DNA of 64,000 nucleotides from Hydrogenispora ethanolica (GTDB lineage Bacteria; Bacillota; UBA4882; UBA8346). The stretch lies in assembly GCF_004340685.1 (NCBI RefSeq), contig NZ_SLUN01000010.1, positions 62,001 to 126,000 on the forward strand, given 5' to 3'. Shown here in pieces: positions 1 to 8,293 of this stretch. The notes under the pieces are model-generated. The model ran no database searches. It worked only from the letters and a program-made list of their open reading frames with translations, and was not told the DNA's origin. The position numbers and the translations under genes were made by a program. The number at the start of each line of letters is the position of its first letter. Positions within the stretch are counted from its first letter, which is position 1.

Positions 1-149
1 GTGGTGCTTTCGCCGCCCGGGATAATTAGGCCCGCCACCTCGGCGAACTGTTCCGGATAGCGGACCTCCACCGGCTCGGCCCCGCAGGCCCGGATGGCGT
101 TGGAATGCTCCCGGACCGCTCCCTGGAGCGCTAAAACGCCGATCTTCAT
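1..149 (-). CDS. pdxT: PdxT, glutaminase subunit of PLP synthase (partial, 5' part only)
   Basis: The first 49 residues of the class I glutamine amidotransferase that hydrolyses glutamine and passes ammonia to PdxS for pyridoxal 5'-phosphate synthesis. The N-terminus [15 protein letters not shown] and the motif IPGGEST, the glutamine-binding loop of the family, are visible. The catalytic cysteine and the His/Glu pair lie beyond the window edge. The start ATG is at 147-149 and is preceded on this strand by an AAGAAGGTGA-like ribosome site. The gene lies 78 bases downstream of pdxS on the same strand, the usual pdxST order, so the pair is probably co-transcribed. Confidence 0.95.
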   Translation of the reverse strand, partial: MKIGVLALQGAVREHSNAIRACGAEPVEVRYPEQFAEVAGLIIPGGEST

Positions 150-227
150 GATGTCACCTTCTTAACTCGATTGACCCGATGATTGGGGCGGTCGTCCGAC
201 CGCCCGCTTCCGTTCGTATGATAGCGC

Positions 228-1109
228 TTACCAGCCCCGGCCGGCGATCTTGTCTTCCTCTTTCATCGCGCCGACATGAATGCCGCGCATCGCGGTGCCG
301 ATGCCGCGCGACACTTCGGCCAAGAGCTTCCAGTCGTTGAAATGCGCCGCCGCTTCCACGATGGCCTTGGCCCGCCCGGCCGGGTTGTCGGACTTGAAAA
401 TGCCCGAACCGACGAAGATCCCGTCGCAGCCGAGCTGCATCATCAGCGCCGCGTCCGCCGGGGTGGCGATGCCGCCCGCCGCGAAGTTCACCACCGGCAG
501 CCGGCCCGCTTTTTTGACCTCTTGCACCAGCTCGTAAGGAGCGCCCAATTCCTTGGCGATGGTCATCAGCTCTTCGTCCGGAGCATTGACGACCCGCCGG
601 ATATCCTCATTCACCTGGCGGATATGGCGGACCGCCTCGACCACGTCGCCGGTTCCGGCCTCGCCTTTGGTGCGGATCATCGCCGCGCCTTCGCCGATCC
701 GGCGCAAAGCCTCGCCGAGGTTCCGCGCGCCACAGACGAAGGGCACTTTGAATTGGTGTTTATTGATATGGAAGGACTCGTCGGCCGGAGTCAGGACTTC
801 GCTCTCGTCGATATAGTCGATCTCCAGCGCCTCCAGGATCTGGGCCTCCACAAAATGCCCGATTCTGGCCTTGGCCATGACCGGAATGGTCACCGACTCC
901 ATAATCCGGACGATCATCTCCGGATCGGACATCCGGGCCACGCCGCCCTCGGCGCGGATATCAGCCGGCACCCGTTCCAAGGCCATGACCGCCACCGCCC
1001 CGGCTTCCTCGGCGATCTTCGCCTGTTCGGCCGTTGTCACGTCCATAATCACGCCGCCCTTGAGCATCTCGGCCAAACCCCGTTTGACCATTACCGTTCC
1101 TGTTTCCAT
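228..1109 (-). CDS. pdxS: PdxS, pyridoxal 5'-phosphate synthase lyase subunit
   Basis: A 293-residue cytoplasmic enzyme that builds PLP from ribose 5-phosphate, glyceraldehyde 3-phosphate and ammonia supplied by PdxT. The sequence is collinear with the PdxS (SNZ) family. The Schiff-base lysine is K80 in [10 protein letters not shown] and the second catalytic lysine is K148 in [10 protein letters not shown]. The loop [12 protein letters not shown] and the C-terminal [11 protein letters not shown] phosphate site are present. The reading frame stays open 31 codons further upstream, but the start at 1109 (METGTVMVK) is chosen because GGAGGT lies 7 bases before it and the family begins there. It heads a pdxS-pdxT operon. 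Confidence 0.97.
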   Translation of the reverse strand: METGTVMVKRGLAEMLKGGVIMDVTTAEQAKIAEEAGAVAVMALERVPADIRAEGGVARMSDPEMIVRIMESVTIPVMAKARIGHFVEAQILEALEIDYIDESEVLTPADESFHINKHQFKVPFVCGARNLGEALRRIGEGAAMIRTKGEAGTGDVVEAVRHIRQVNEDIRRVVNAPDEELMTIAKELGAPYELVQEVKKAGRLPVVNFAAGGIATPADAALMMQLGCDGIFVGSGIFKSDNPAGRAKAIVEAAAHFNDWKLLAEVSRGIGTAMRGIHVGAMKEEDKIAGRGW

Positions 1110-1148
1110 CTTCAGACCTCCGGTCTCTGACTTTTTATTGGCTTTAAT

Positions 1149-1175
1149 TTTATAATAAGATAGTTTTGGGTTCAA
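1149..1175 (-). promoter_or_regulatory. Candidate sigma-A promoter of pdxST
   Basis: On the minus strand, TTGAAC (1170-1175) and TATAAA (1149-1154) are separated by 15 bases, about 40 bases before the pdxS start. The surrounding sequence is notably A+T-rich. The spacing is two bases short of optimal, so this is a plausible assignment only. Confidence 0.45.
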
Positions 1176-1262
1176 GTTACATTTCGATTGCATATCGCCC
1201 AAAACCCAATCTTTTCAGGCATTTTGGCCTATAATCCCCAATTCCGATAATTTAAATGGAAT

Positions 1263-2438
1263 TTACCCCGCCGACTGCCGGTGTTTTTCGATGAACCGGC
1301 CCATCCGGACCAGGGCTTCCTGGAGATTGGCCATGGAGGACGCATAGGAGCAACGGACGTACCCCTCGCCGGACTGGCCGAAAGCATCGCCCGGCACCAC
1401 CGCCACTTTCTCCTCCCGCAGCAATGCTTCGCTGAAGGCCAACGAGTTCATGCCGGTGACGGCGATCGACGGGAAGGCGTAAAAAGCGCCCTTCGGCTCG
1501 AAACAGTGCATCCCGATCTCGTTCAAACCTTTCACAAACAGCCGCCGCCTCCGGTTATACTCCGCGACCATCTTGCTCCGCTGCGCCTCGCCGTGGCGCA
1601 AGGCCTCGATCGCCGCTTTCTGGGCGGTGATCGGCGCGCACAACATGGTGAACTGATGAATCTTGGTCATCGCCTGGATGATCTCGGCCGGTCCGGCGGC
1701 GTATCCTAAACGCCAGCCGGTCATGGCATAGGCCTTGGAGAAGCCGTTGAAGAGGATGGTCCGCTCCTTCATGCCGGGCAGCGCCGCCAGACAGACATGC
1801 TGGCCTTCATAAGTCAGATGGGCGTACACCTCATCGGAGAGCACTAGCAGGTCGTGCTTGCGGGCCAAGGCGGCGATCCCCTGCGCCACCTCGGGGGTGA
1901 GGACCCCGCCGGTGGGGTTGTTGGGGTAACAGAGCAGGAGCGCCTTGGTCTTTGGGGTGATCACCGCCTCGATGTCCCGAGGTAGAACCTGAAAACCGGC
2001 CGCGGCCCAGGTCTCCACGTTGACCGGCCGGCCGCCGGCCATCAGGATGCACGGATTATACGAGACATAGCACGGTTGGGGGACGATCACCTCGTCGCCG
2101 GGCTCCAGGATCGCCCGGAACGCCAGATCGATGGCCTCGCTGACGCCGACGGTCACCAGCAGTTCATGGCGCGGATCATAGCCCACCTGGTAATTGCGCT
2201 CCAGATCCAGCGCGATCTCCTCTCTCAATTCGAGCAGGCCGTAATTGGAGGTATACATGGTATACCCCTTTTCCAGCGAATAGAAGCAGGCTTCGCGGAT
2301 ATGCCAGGGGGTCACGAAATCCGGTTCCCCCACCCCCAGGGAGATAACGCCTTTCATCTCCGAGACAAGGTCAAAAAACCGCCGGATACCCGACGGCGGA
2401 ATCGCTTGGACGACCGGATTGATCCAGCTGCGGGTCAT
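1263..2438 (-). CDS. Class I/II PLP-dependent aminotransferase
   Basis: A 391-residue fold-type I aminotransferase of the aspartate/aromatic aminotransferase superfamily. Visible marks are the substrate-side GVGEPDF (35-41), YPNNPTGG (171-178), SDEVY (201-205) and the PLP lysine K235 in NGFSKAYAMTGWRLGY. A C-terminal arginine that would bind the substrate carboxylate lies in GYVRCSYA. The start overlaps the stop of the Lrp-type regulator by four bases (ATGA), so the two are translationally coupled. This pairing is common for PatA/YugH-like transaminases. The regulator neighbour suggests amino-acid-responsive control. The exact amino donor cannot be told from sequence. Confidence 0.9.
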   Translation of the reverse strand: MTRSWINPVVQAIPPSGIRRFFDLVSEMKGVISLGVGEPDFVTPWHIREACFYSLEKGYTMYTSNYGLLELREEIALDLERNYQVGYDPRHELLVTVGVSEAIDLAFRAILEPGDEVIVPQPCYVSYNPCILMAGGRPVNVETWAAAGFQVLPRDIEAVITPKTKALLLCYPNNPTGGVLTPEVAQGIAALARKHDLLVLSDEVYAHLTYEGQHVCLAALPGMKERTILFNGFSKAYAMTGWRLGYAAGPAEIIQAMTKIHQFTMLCAPITAQKAAIEALRHGEAQRSKMVAEYNRRRRLFVKGLNEIGMHCFEPKGAFYAFPSIAVTGMNSLAFSEALLREEKVAVVPGDAFGQSGEGYVRCSYASSMANLQEALVRMGRFIEKHRQSAG

Positions 2439-2914
2439 GGCGAGACCACCAGCCTTTTGACGTCTTCGTGGTCCTCCAGGATGACCCCTTCCAGTTTATA
2501 CTTTTTCAACACGAAATGCGTGGCGGTGCTGAGGACGTTCTCGATGGTGGCCAGCTTTTGGGCGACAAACAGGGCCACTTCCTTCATGGTGGTCCCCTCG
2601 ATCTCCACCAGCAGATCATAGGCGCCGGACATCAAAAAGACCGATTTGACCTCGGGAAAACGGTAAATCCGCTCGGCAATCTCGTCAAAACCGACATCCC
2701 GCTGCGGGGTGACCCGAACCTCGATGACCGCCGAGACCTGCTCGACGCCGGCCTTCTCCCAGTTGACCATCGCGCGATAGTTGAGGATGACTTTCTCTGC
2801 TTCCAGGGCGGCGATCTTCGCTTTGACCTCCGCTTCGTCCAAGCCGAGCATCACGCCGAGCTCGGCCGGGGTTAACCGGTCATTCTCCTCCAAGAGTTCC
2901 AACAGTTCTTTCAT
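2435..2914 (-). CDS. Lrp/AsnC-family transcriptional regulator
   Basis: A 159-residue protein with an N-terminal winged helix-turn-helix (about residues 1-55, LTPAELGVMLGL...) and a C-terminal RAM/AsnC ligand-binding domain (about 65-145, with YDLLVEIEG as the core strand). The start at 2914 (MKELLELLEEND) has AGGAGG 7 bases upstream. The frame continues open for 58 more codons upstream, but that part is low complexity and unlike the family. It is coupled by a 4-base overlap to the aminotransferase, which it probably regulates in response to an amino acid. Confidence 0.9.
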   Translation of the reverse strand: MKELLELLEENDRLTPAELGVMLGLDEAEVKAKIAALEAEKVILNYRAMVNWEKAGVEQVSAVIEVRVTPQRDVGFDEIAERIYRFPEVKSVFLMSGAYDLLVEIEGTTMKEVALFVAQKLATIENVLSTATHFVLKKYKLEGVILEDHEDVKRLVVSP

Positions 2915-3400
2915 CACTTCAACCTCCTGATGATTCAATGTATCCTGCGCCGGAGCCGGGGACCGACGAGGCGTCGCCTCATCCTCCGGCGGTTCGCAAT
3001 GATCTCGGCTGTCTCCAGTAACATAAAACTTGCGGCGTTGGAAAATCCATGAAACGATCCGCTGTCGCAAGCTTTCCGCCGAACCCAATCGCTATGTCGC
3101 CTTCAATAGATTGGGCAAATCCCGGAAATATATGTTTGAAAGCAACTTGGCTTCAAAAGGGGTCCGCAGGGACCGTCCCATCTCATTCCAAGTTGCTTTC
3201 CACGAGAGAATTTCCTCCGCTTTGGCCGGCCATGCACGGCCGGACCATGCGAGGTCCGCGTCCGATGGCGCCAAAGGTCCAAGCGGCGAATCCGGCAATT
3301 CTCTTTCCAGCAATTAATCTTTGTAATAAAATATCATTTCCCGGCCGAAATTACAATCTTTTTTTCAGCCGGACCGTCCGGATGCTCAATTTCCCCGCGC
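2915..3400. other. Intergenic region between gyrA and the lrp-aminotransferase operon
   Basis: A 486-base gap with no convincing gene. Short open frames here lack a good ribosome site and resemble no family. The gap holds one strong inverted repeat (3138-3200, listed separately) and a short GC palindrome near 3370-3384 followed on the plus strand by no T-tract. It should contain the 3' untranslated region of gyrA and the promoter of the lrp operon. Confidence 0.6.
3138..3200. repeat. Long inverted repeat upstream of the lrp operon
   Basis: GAAAGCAACTTGG (3138-3150) and its exact reverse complement (3188-3200) bracket a 37-base loop. The loop itself contains a smaller GGTCC...GGACC hairpin (about 3161-3174). 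The 13-bp perfect stem could form in RNA from either strand. It has no T-tract, so it is not a classic terminator. It lies about 220 bases upstream of the Lrp start and could be part of that gene's leader. Confidence 0.6.
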
Positions 3401-5887
3401 TTACGCCTCGGTCTCCGGTTCGGCATCGGTTTCGGAGTCCGTCTCCTCCTTATCGTCGTCGCTGACGACCCGGGCCAACGCGACCACCCGATCGTCCGGG
3501 TCGAGCTTCATGATCCGCACGCCCTGGGTATCCCGGCCGGTGAGCGAGATATTATCCACCCGGGTCCGGATGATAATGCCCTCGGCGGTGATCACCATCA
3601 GCTCGTCCGTAGCTTGCACGATCTTGATTCCGACCACCGTGCCGTGCTTGGCGGTGAGCAGCTTCATGACCTTGATGCCCTTGCCGCCCCGCGACTGGAC
3701 CCGGTACTCGTCCAGATCGGTCCGCTTGCCGATTCCGGCGGCGGTAATCACCAGCAATTCGGCGTGGTCCTTGATGGTCTCCATCCCGACCACCCGGTCG
3801 TCGTCTCCCAGGGTGATCCCTTTCACGCCCCGGGCGGTCCGGCCCAGGGAGCGCGCCTCGGTCTCCGGAAAACGGATGGCCTGGCCCCGCTCGGTGACCA
3901 TGATGATCTCCTGGTTGCCGTCGGTCAGCTTGACGTCGATCAGCTCGTCGTCATCGTCGAGGTGAATGGCGATGAGTCCGCCTTTCCGGATGGAATCGAA
4001 CTCCTCCAGCGAGGTCTTTTTGACCACTCCGTTCCGGGTGCCCATGAAGAGGAAACAGTTGGGCACAAATTCGCGGATCGGGATGATCGCGTTGACCCGT
4101 TCCCCGGGTTCCAGCTGGAGCAGGTTGACGATGGCGGTGCCCCGGGCCTGCCGGCCCGACTCCGGAATCTCGTAGGCTTTCAAGTGGTAAACCCGGCCCC
4201 GGTTGGTAAAGAACAGAATATGCTCGTGGGTCGTGGAGATGAACAGCTGCTCCACGAAATCCTCTTCCTTGGTGGAGATCCCGGCACTGCCCCGGCCGCC
4301 CCGGCGCTGGCTGCGATAGGTATTGACCGGCAGCCGCTTGATGTAGCCGAGCCGGGTCATGGTCACCACGATATCCTCCTCGGCGATGAGATCCTCGATG
4401 ACGAAGTCTTCCTCCTCGTCGATGGCAATCTCAGTCCGCCGCGGGTTGCTGAATTTGTCCTTGATGGCCAGCAGTTCCTCCTTGACCACCTGCATTAACT
4501 TATGAACGTCCGCCAAAAGTTCCTTATAATAAGCGATCATCTTCAAAAGATCGGCGTACTCGGCCTCGATCTTATCCCGTTCCAGGCCGGTCAGGCGTTG
4601 CAGGCGCATTTCCAGAATGGCCTGGGCCTGTTTTTCAGAGAGCCCGAAAGTGGTCATCAAGCCTTCCCGGGCGATATCCACCGTCCGGGAGGAGCGGATC
4701 AGGTTGATCACCGCGTCGATATGATCCAGCGCAATGCGCAATCCTTCCAAAATATGCGCCCGGTCCTCGGCCTTGGCCAGATCGTACTGGGTGCGGCGGG
4801 TGACCACTTCGCGCTGGTGCTCCAGGTAGTATTCGAGGATCTGCCGGAGCGACAGTATCTTCGGTTCGTTATTCACCAGCACCAGCATGATCACGCCGAA
4901 GCTCTGCTGGAGCGGGGTGTGTTTGTACAGCTGATTTAGGACGATGTTGGGATTGACATCGCGCCGCAGCTCGATCACGACCCGCATGCCGGTCCGGTCG
5001 GACTCGTCGCGCAGATCGGTGATCCCGTCGATGGTCTTCTCCCGGACCAGACTCGCTATCTGCTCGACCAGGCGCGCCTTGTTCACCTGATAGGGCAGCT
5101 CGGAGACGAGGATCCGGTGCTTGCCGTTGTTCATCTCCTCGATGGTGGTGCGCGCCCGGACCTTGATCGATCCCCGGCCGGTGGCATAGGAATTGCGAAT
5201 CCCGGACCGGCCGAGGATGATGCCGCCGGTCGGAAAGTCCGGCCCCTTGATCAGCCGCAGTAAATCTTTGTCGTCGGCGTCGGGCTCGTCGATGAGCAGC
5301 ACGGCGCCGTCAATGACCTCTCCCAAATTGTGGGGCAGGATGTTGGTGGCCATGCCGACGGCGATGCCCGCCGAACCGTTCACCAGCAGGTTGGGAAAAC
5401 GGGACGGCAGAACTACCGGCTCCTGCAGGCTCTCGTCGAAGTTCGGCTTGAAGTCGACCGTCTTTTTATCGATATCCGACAGCATCTCCATGGCCAGCTT
5501 GGCCAGGCGGACCTCGGTATAACGCATGGCCGCCGGCGGGTCGCCGTCGACCGAGCCGAAGTTGCCATGCCCGTCCACCAGCATATGCCGGAAGGAGAAG
5601 TCCTGGGCCATGCGGACCATGGTATCGTAAATCGCGGCGTCGCCGTGGGGATGATAACGCCCCATGACATCACCGACGATACGGGCTGATTTCTTATACG
5701 GTTTATCCGGGGTTGTCCCCGATTCGTACATGCCATAAAGAATCCGCCGGTGCACCGGCTTCAGACCGTCCCGCACATCCGGCAAGGCCCGGTCGACGAT
5801 GACACTCATCGCATAGGCCAGGAAGGACTGTCTCATCTCCTCTTCCAGCACGACCGGGACTATCTTACCATCCGTCAATTCCGCCAT
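3401..5887 (-). CDS. gyrA: DNA gyrase subunit A
   Basis: An 828-residue type IIA topoisomerase breakage-reunion subunit. The catalytic tyrosine is Y123 in AAMRYTE. The GyrA box QRRGGRG in the C-terminal beta-pinwheel identifies it as gyrase rather than ParC. The quinolone-determining loop reads [10 protein letters not shown], so the position equivalent to E. coli Ser83 is alanine (A84), while the Asp87 equivalent (D88) is kept. The protein ends in an acidic tail rich in Asp, Glu and Thr, a feature known to tune supercoiling in some GyrA proteins. The start is preceded by AGAGGTG. gyrB is not adjacent. Confidence 0.98.
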   Translation of the reverse strand: MAELTDGKIVPVVLEEEMRQSFLAYAMSVIVDRALPDVRDGLKPVHRRILYGMYESGTTPDKPYKKSARIVGDVMGRYHPHGDAAIYDTMVRMAQDFSFRHMLVDGHGNFGSVDGDPPAAMRYTEVRLAKLAMEMLSDIDKKTVDFKPNFDESLQEPVVLPSRFPNLLVNGSAGIAVGMATNILPHNLGEVIDGAVLLIDEPDADDKDLLRLIKGPDFPTGGIILGRSGIRNSYATGRGSIKVRARTTIEEMNNGKHRILVSELPYQVNKARLVEQIASLVREKTIDGITDLRDESDRTGMRVVIELRRDVNPNIVLNQLYKHTPLQQSFGVIMLVLVNNEPKILSLRQILEYYLEHQREVVTRRTQYDLAKAEDRAHILEGLRIALDHIDAVINLIRSSRTVDIAREGLMTTFGLSEKQAQAILEMRLQRLTGLERDKIEAEYADLLKMIAYYKELLADVHKLMQVVKEELLAIKDKFSNPRRTEIAIDEEEDFVIEDLIAEEDIVVTMTRLGYIKRLPVNTYRSQRRGGRGSAGISTKEEDFVEQLFISTTHEHILFFTNRGRVYHLKAYEIPESGRQARGTAIVNLLQLEPGERVNAIIPIREFVPNCFLFMGTRNGVVKKTSLEEFDSIRKGGLIAIHLDDDDELIDVKLTDGNQEIIMVTERGQAIRFPETEARSLGRTARGVKGITLGDDDRVVGMETIKDHAELLVITAAGIGKRTDLDEYRVQSRGGKGIKVMKLLTAKHGTVVGIKIVQATDELMVITAEGIIIRTRVDNISLTGRDTQGVRIMKLDPDDRVVALARVVSDDDKEETDSETDAEPETEA

Positions 5888-5991
5888 CTTGACACCTCTT
5901 TACCTATACAGTACGTCACGCGCATTCTAAAACGATGCATCCGCAGCTCCGTCCAATTTGCCGCCCGGAGCCCTTTGGGACGGGCGCTGGA

Positions 5992-6702
5992 CTATGCCCG
6001 CTTTTCTAAAGTTTCCACCGTCATTCCGTCCGCCCGGCCCACCAAGGCGCGCTTGGCCAGGTCGTAAAAGAGCCCCGTCTCCACCACGCCCGGCAGGACG
6101 TGCAATTCCTGATCGATCCGGCGCAGGTCGGTTCGGGGATCGAACCGCACATCCAGCACCATCCCGCCGTTATCGGTGATGACCGGGCCGTCCTTGCGGA
6201 CCCCCATCCGCAGCTCGGGTTCGCCGCCCAGCGCCCGCAGCCTGGCTGTAACAAACTGGAGCGCGCTCGGGATCACCTCGACTGGGACCGGAAAGGCCGT
6301 GCCCAACCGTTCGACCCGCTTCGATTGATCGATGATCAGTACGAACTCCCGGGCCATGGCGGCCACCACTTTTTCGCGGGTATGGGCCGCGCCGCCGCCC
6401 TTAATGGCGTTTAAGTCGGGATCGACCTCGTCGGCCCCGTCGACCGCCAGATCCAATTCGGCGCAATCCTGAATCTCCAGGGTCGGAATGTTATACTTCC
6501 GGCAGAGCAGTTTCGATTGGAACGAGGTCGGCACTCCGGTCAGCCGCAACTTGTCCTCTTTCACCCGCCGGCCCAGCTCCTCAATGAAGAAGACCACCGT
6601 CGAACCGGTGCCGATGCCGCAGACCATTCCGTCCCGGACCAAGCCGGCTGCGGCCACGCCGACCAGCCTTTTTAACTCTTTGTTACTTTCCGCGCTCTTC
6701 AT
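5992..6702 (-). CDS. rpiA: Ribose-5-phosphate isomerase A
   Basis: A 236-residue enzyme interconverting ribose 5-phosphate and ribulose 5-phosphate in the pentose phosphate pathway. Family marks are the phosphate loop GIGTGSTV, the catalytic DGADEVDP and the lysine-rich KGGGAAHTREK. The open frame runs to 6813, but the ATG at 6702 (MKSAESNKEL) is preferred: AGGTGG lies 9 bases upstream, while the ATG three codons earlier abuts that site. The upstream extension is A+T-rich and encodes nothing family-like; it runs into a repeat element. Ribose 5-phosphate is also a PdxS substrate, though the genes are not linked. Confidence 0.95.
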   Translation of the reverse strand: MKSAESNKELKRLVGVAAAGLVRDGMVCGIGTGSTVVFFIEELGRRVKEDKLRLTGVPTSFQSKLLCRKYNIPTLEIQDCAELDLAVDGADEVDPDLNAIKGGGAAHTREKVVAAMAREFVLIIDQSKRVERLGTAFPVPVEVIPSALQFVTARLRALGGEPELRMGVRKDGPVITDNGGMVLDVRFDPRTDLRRIDQELHVLPGVVETGLFYDLAKRALVGRADGMTVETLEKRA

Positions 6703-6798
6703 CCTCGCCATCCACCTATCATCTGGAGTTGCAACGGCCCGGCAATCCTCTTTCGCGAATTGCTGCCCGTTGGTTATTATTCCAATATTTGTCCATTT

Positions 6799-7034
6799 TA
6801 TATGCAACGACATTATTTGAATCCCATGATTTGCGAAAAAACGGTGAAACGTTCGTTATTTTCGTAAATCATTATACCCTGAGGATTAAAAGCCATGTGA
6901 TAAAGTCCTCAAATTCGGAAATCATCCTTTCAATGGACTAAAAAACGACTTTATCACTTGCTTTTCTGAGCTTTTGTGTTCACCCTGTCCTTCGGACTGG
7001 GTTTATCACAACGCTTTTAATGTCGTTGCATATA
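6799..7034. mobile_element. Inverted-repeat element E2, split by a copy of element E1
   Basis: TATATGCAACGACATTA (6799-6815) is matched by its perfect reverse complement at 7018-7034. Removing the E1 copy that lies inside (6886-7020) would leave a unit of about 100 bases with 17-bp perfect inverted ends and an internal hairpin with arms GATTTGCGAAAA (6829-6840) and TTTTCGTAAATC (about 6861-6872). No coding capacity. It looks like a miniature non-autonomous element or a palindromic intergenic repeat. A partial match to its left end (GCAACGACATT) occurs near 14180. No second intact copy is in the window. Confidence 0.55.
6886..7020. mobile_element. MITE-like element E1, copy 1
   Basis: A 135-base copy of a short repeat found again at 28465-28603 and, truncated, at 9845-9905. 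The ends are TTAAAAGC...GCTTTTAA. The 19-base termini match with two mismatches, and the TA next to each end is compatible with a TA target duplication. The interior keeps the blocks GTCCTCAAATTCGGAAATCA and CTGAGCTTTTGTGTTCACCC and a GC hairpin capped by TTCG. It is non-coding. It sits downstream of metF and inside element E2, next to E2's right arm. Confidence 0.75.
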
Positions 7035-7044
7035 GTATCTTCCG

Positions 7045-7908
7045 CTAACGGGCCAGGCCGCTGAAGACCTTCCGGGTCTGCTCGGCCCGGTTCATCGTAT
7101 AATAATGAATTCCTTCCACCCCGTTTGCCAGGAGATCGTTCATCTGGTTGATCGCGTATTCGATGCCGGCCTTTTCAAAATCAGCCGGATTATCGGCGTA
7201 CTTGTCGAGCAGCTGCAGCAAACGGGCGGGGATCGATGCCCCCGAGAGATAGACCATGCGCCGGATCTGCTTGCTCTCCAGCACCGGCATGATTCCGGCG
7301 GCAACCGGGAGATTCAAGCCCATCCGCAGCAAGTTCTCTTTGAAATTGTAGAAGACGCGGTTATCGAAGTACAGCTGCGTGACCAGAAAATCGACTCCGG
7401 CCTCGACTTTTTCCCGGAGATAATTCCAGTCATCCTGCCAGCGCTGGCATTCGACATGACCCTCGGCATAGGCGGCGGCGCCGATGCAGAACTGGCTCTT
7501 CTGGCGCAAATAGCGGATCAACTCGGCCGCATACCGGAAATGACCCGGTTGAAAGGTGACATTCGACTGGCCGCGCGGCGGATCGCCCCGCAATGCCAAC
7601 ACATTCTCGATCTGATTCTCCTGCAGCCGGGCGCCCATCTCATCAATCTCTTCCGGCGAATGGCCGACACAAGTCAAATGGGCCATGGTTTCGATCTGGT
7701 ACGCCTGTTTGATATGGGCCGCAATCTCCACCGTCCGCGCCCGGTTGGCGCCTCCGGCGCCATAGGTGACGCTGATATAATCGGGATTCAGATCCCGCAG
7801 CTGTTCGAGGGTATTATAGATCGTTTCCAACGGATAGTCGGGATTGGGGGGAAAGATCTCCAGGGAGATGACAGGCTTCTTTTTCGCATATAGATCGGCG
7901 ATTCGCAT
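7045..7908 (-). CDS. metF: Methylenetetrahydrofolate reductase, MetF type
   Basis: A 287-residue flavin TIM-barrel enzyme that reduces 5,10-methylene-THF to 5-methyl-THF for methionine synthesis or, in acetogens, the methyl branch. The catalytic glutamate is E17 in SLEIFPP. The folate and flavin motifs VTYGAGG, LALRGDPPRG and VTQLYFDN are all present. The length is normal for the single-domain bacterial form. The start has AAGGAAG upstream. There is no metV or methyltransferase neighbour, so the window does not say whether its role is biosynthetic or catabolic. The 385-base region before it contains three inverted repeats. Confidence 0.95.
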   Translation of the reverse strand: MRIADLYAKKKPVISLEIFPPNPDYPLETIYNTLEQLRDLNPDYISVTYGAGGANRARTVEIAAHIKQAYQIETMAHLTCVGHSPEEIDEMGARLQENQIENVLALRGDPPRGQSNVTFQPGHFRYAAELIRYLRQKSQFCIGAAAYAEGHVECQRWQDDWNYLREKVEAGVDFLVTQLYFDNRVFYNFKENLLRMGLNLPVAAGIMPVLESKQIRRMVYLSGASIPARLLQLLDKYADNPADFEKAGIEYAINQMNDLLANGVEGIHYYTMNRAEQTRKVFSGLAR

Positions 7909-7986
7909 TCCTAACTTCCTTACTGTATCAAAATTACGAAATCATTCGCGTTTCAACCCGCATGAGTCGCACTCATTGGCGATGCA

Positions 7987-8101
7987 ATGGTATTATATTA
8001 CCATTCGAATGGAATTGGACCTGGCGCGACACTCCCGCGCGCCAGATTATTGCGTGGACCATGGCGATCATGAATATCTAACTTCGTAAAATTCGCCATG
8101 G
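7987..8101. repeat. Cluster of three consecutive inverted repeats upstream of metF
   Basis: Three potential hairpins follow one another: ATGGTA/TACCAT (7987-8004), CTGGCGCG/CGCGCCAG (8021-8045) and CCATGGCGA/TCGCCATGG (8059-8101). They lie 80-190 bases before the metF start on the minus strand. No S-box core motifs of the SAM-I riboswitch were seen. They could be a structured leader or a palindromic repeat element. The rest of 7909-8293 holds no gene. Confidence 0.5.
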
Positions 8102-8241
8102 ACATCCTTTTTCCTTTAAAACTTTGGGGTTTTATCGAGTGACTTGCGGCCGGCAGGCGCTCCCCCGTTTACCGGGTTGCTATGGGGAGGCCCGTTAACC
8201 TATTTTTAAAAATATTACCGACGCTTCCGGCATGACAGAGA

Positions 8242-8266
8242 CAGACCCGACGCTGTGCCGGGTCTG
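8242..8266 (-). terminator. Stem-loop downstream of the dihydrolipoyl dehydrogenase gene
   Basis: CAGACCCG (8242-8249) pairs with CGGGTCTG (8259-8266), an 8-bp perfect stem about 30 bases after the stop codon. It is followed on the minus strand by TCTCTGTC rather than a clean T-tract. It may be a weak or factor-assisted terminator. Confidence 0.35.
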
Positions 8267-8293
8267 CTCGGTTTTGGCCGTCTGCAACGGCGC

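Noticed and set aside
276-1130. Long plus-strand open frame opposite pdxS
   Set aside because: It is a G+C-driven shadow frame complementary to a certain gene and has no family resemblance. The same applies to long opposite-strand frames over ppk1, GH2, GH20, phoR and the ABC genes.
3138-3200. T-box leader upstream of lrp
   Set aside because: The loop sequence looks a little like the end of a T-box, but the conserved antiterminator bulge and a terminator T-tract are absent.
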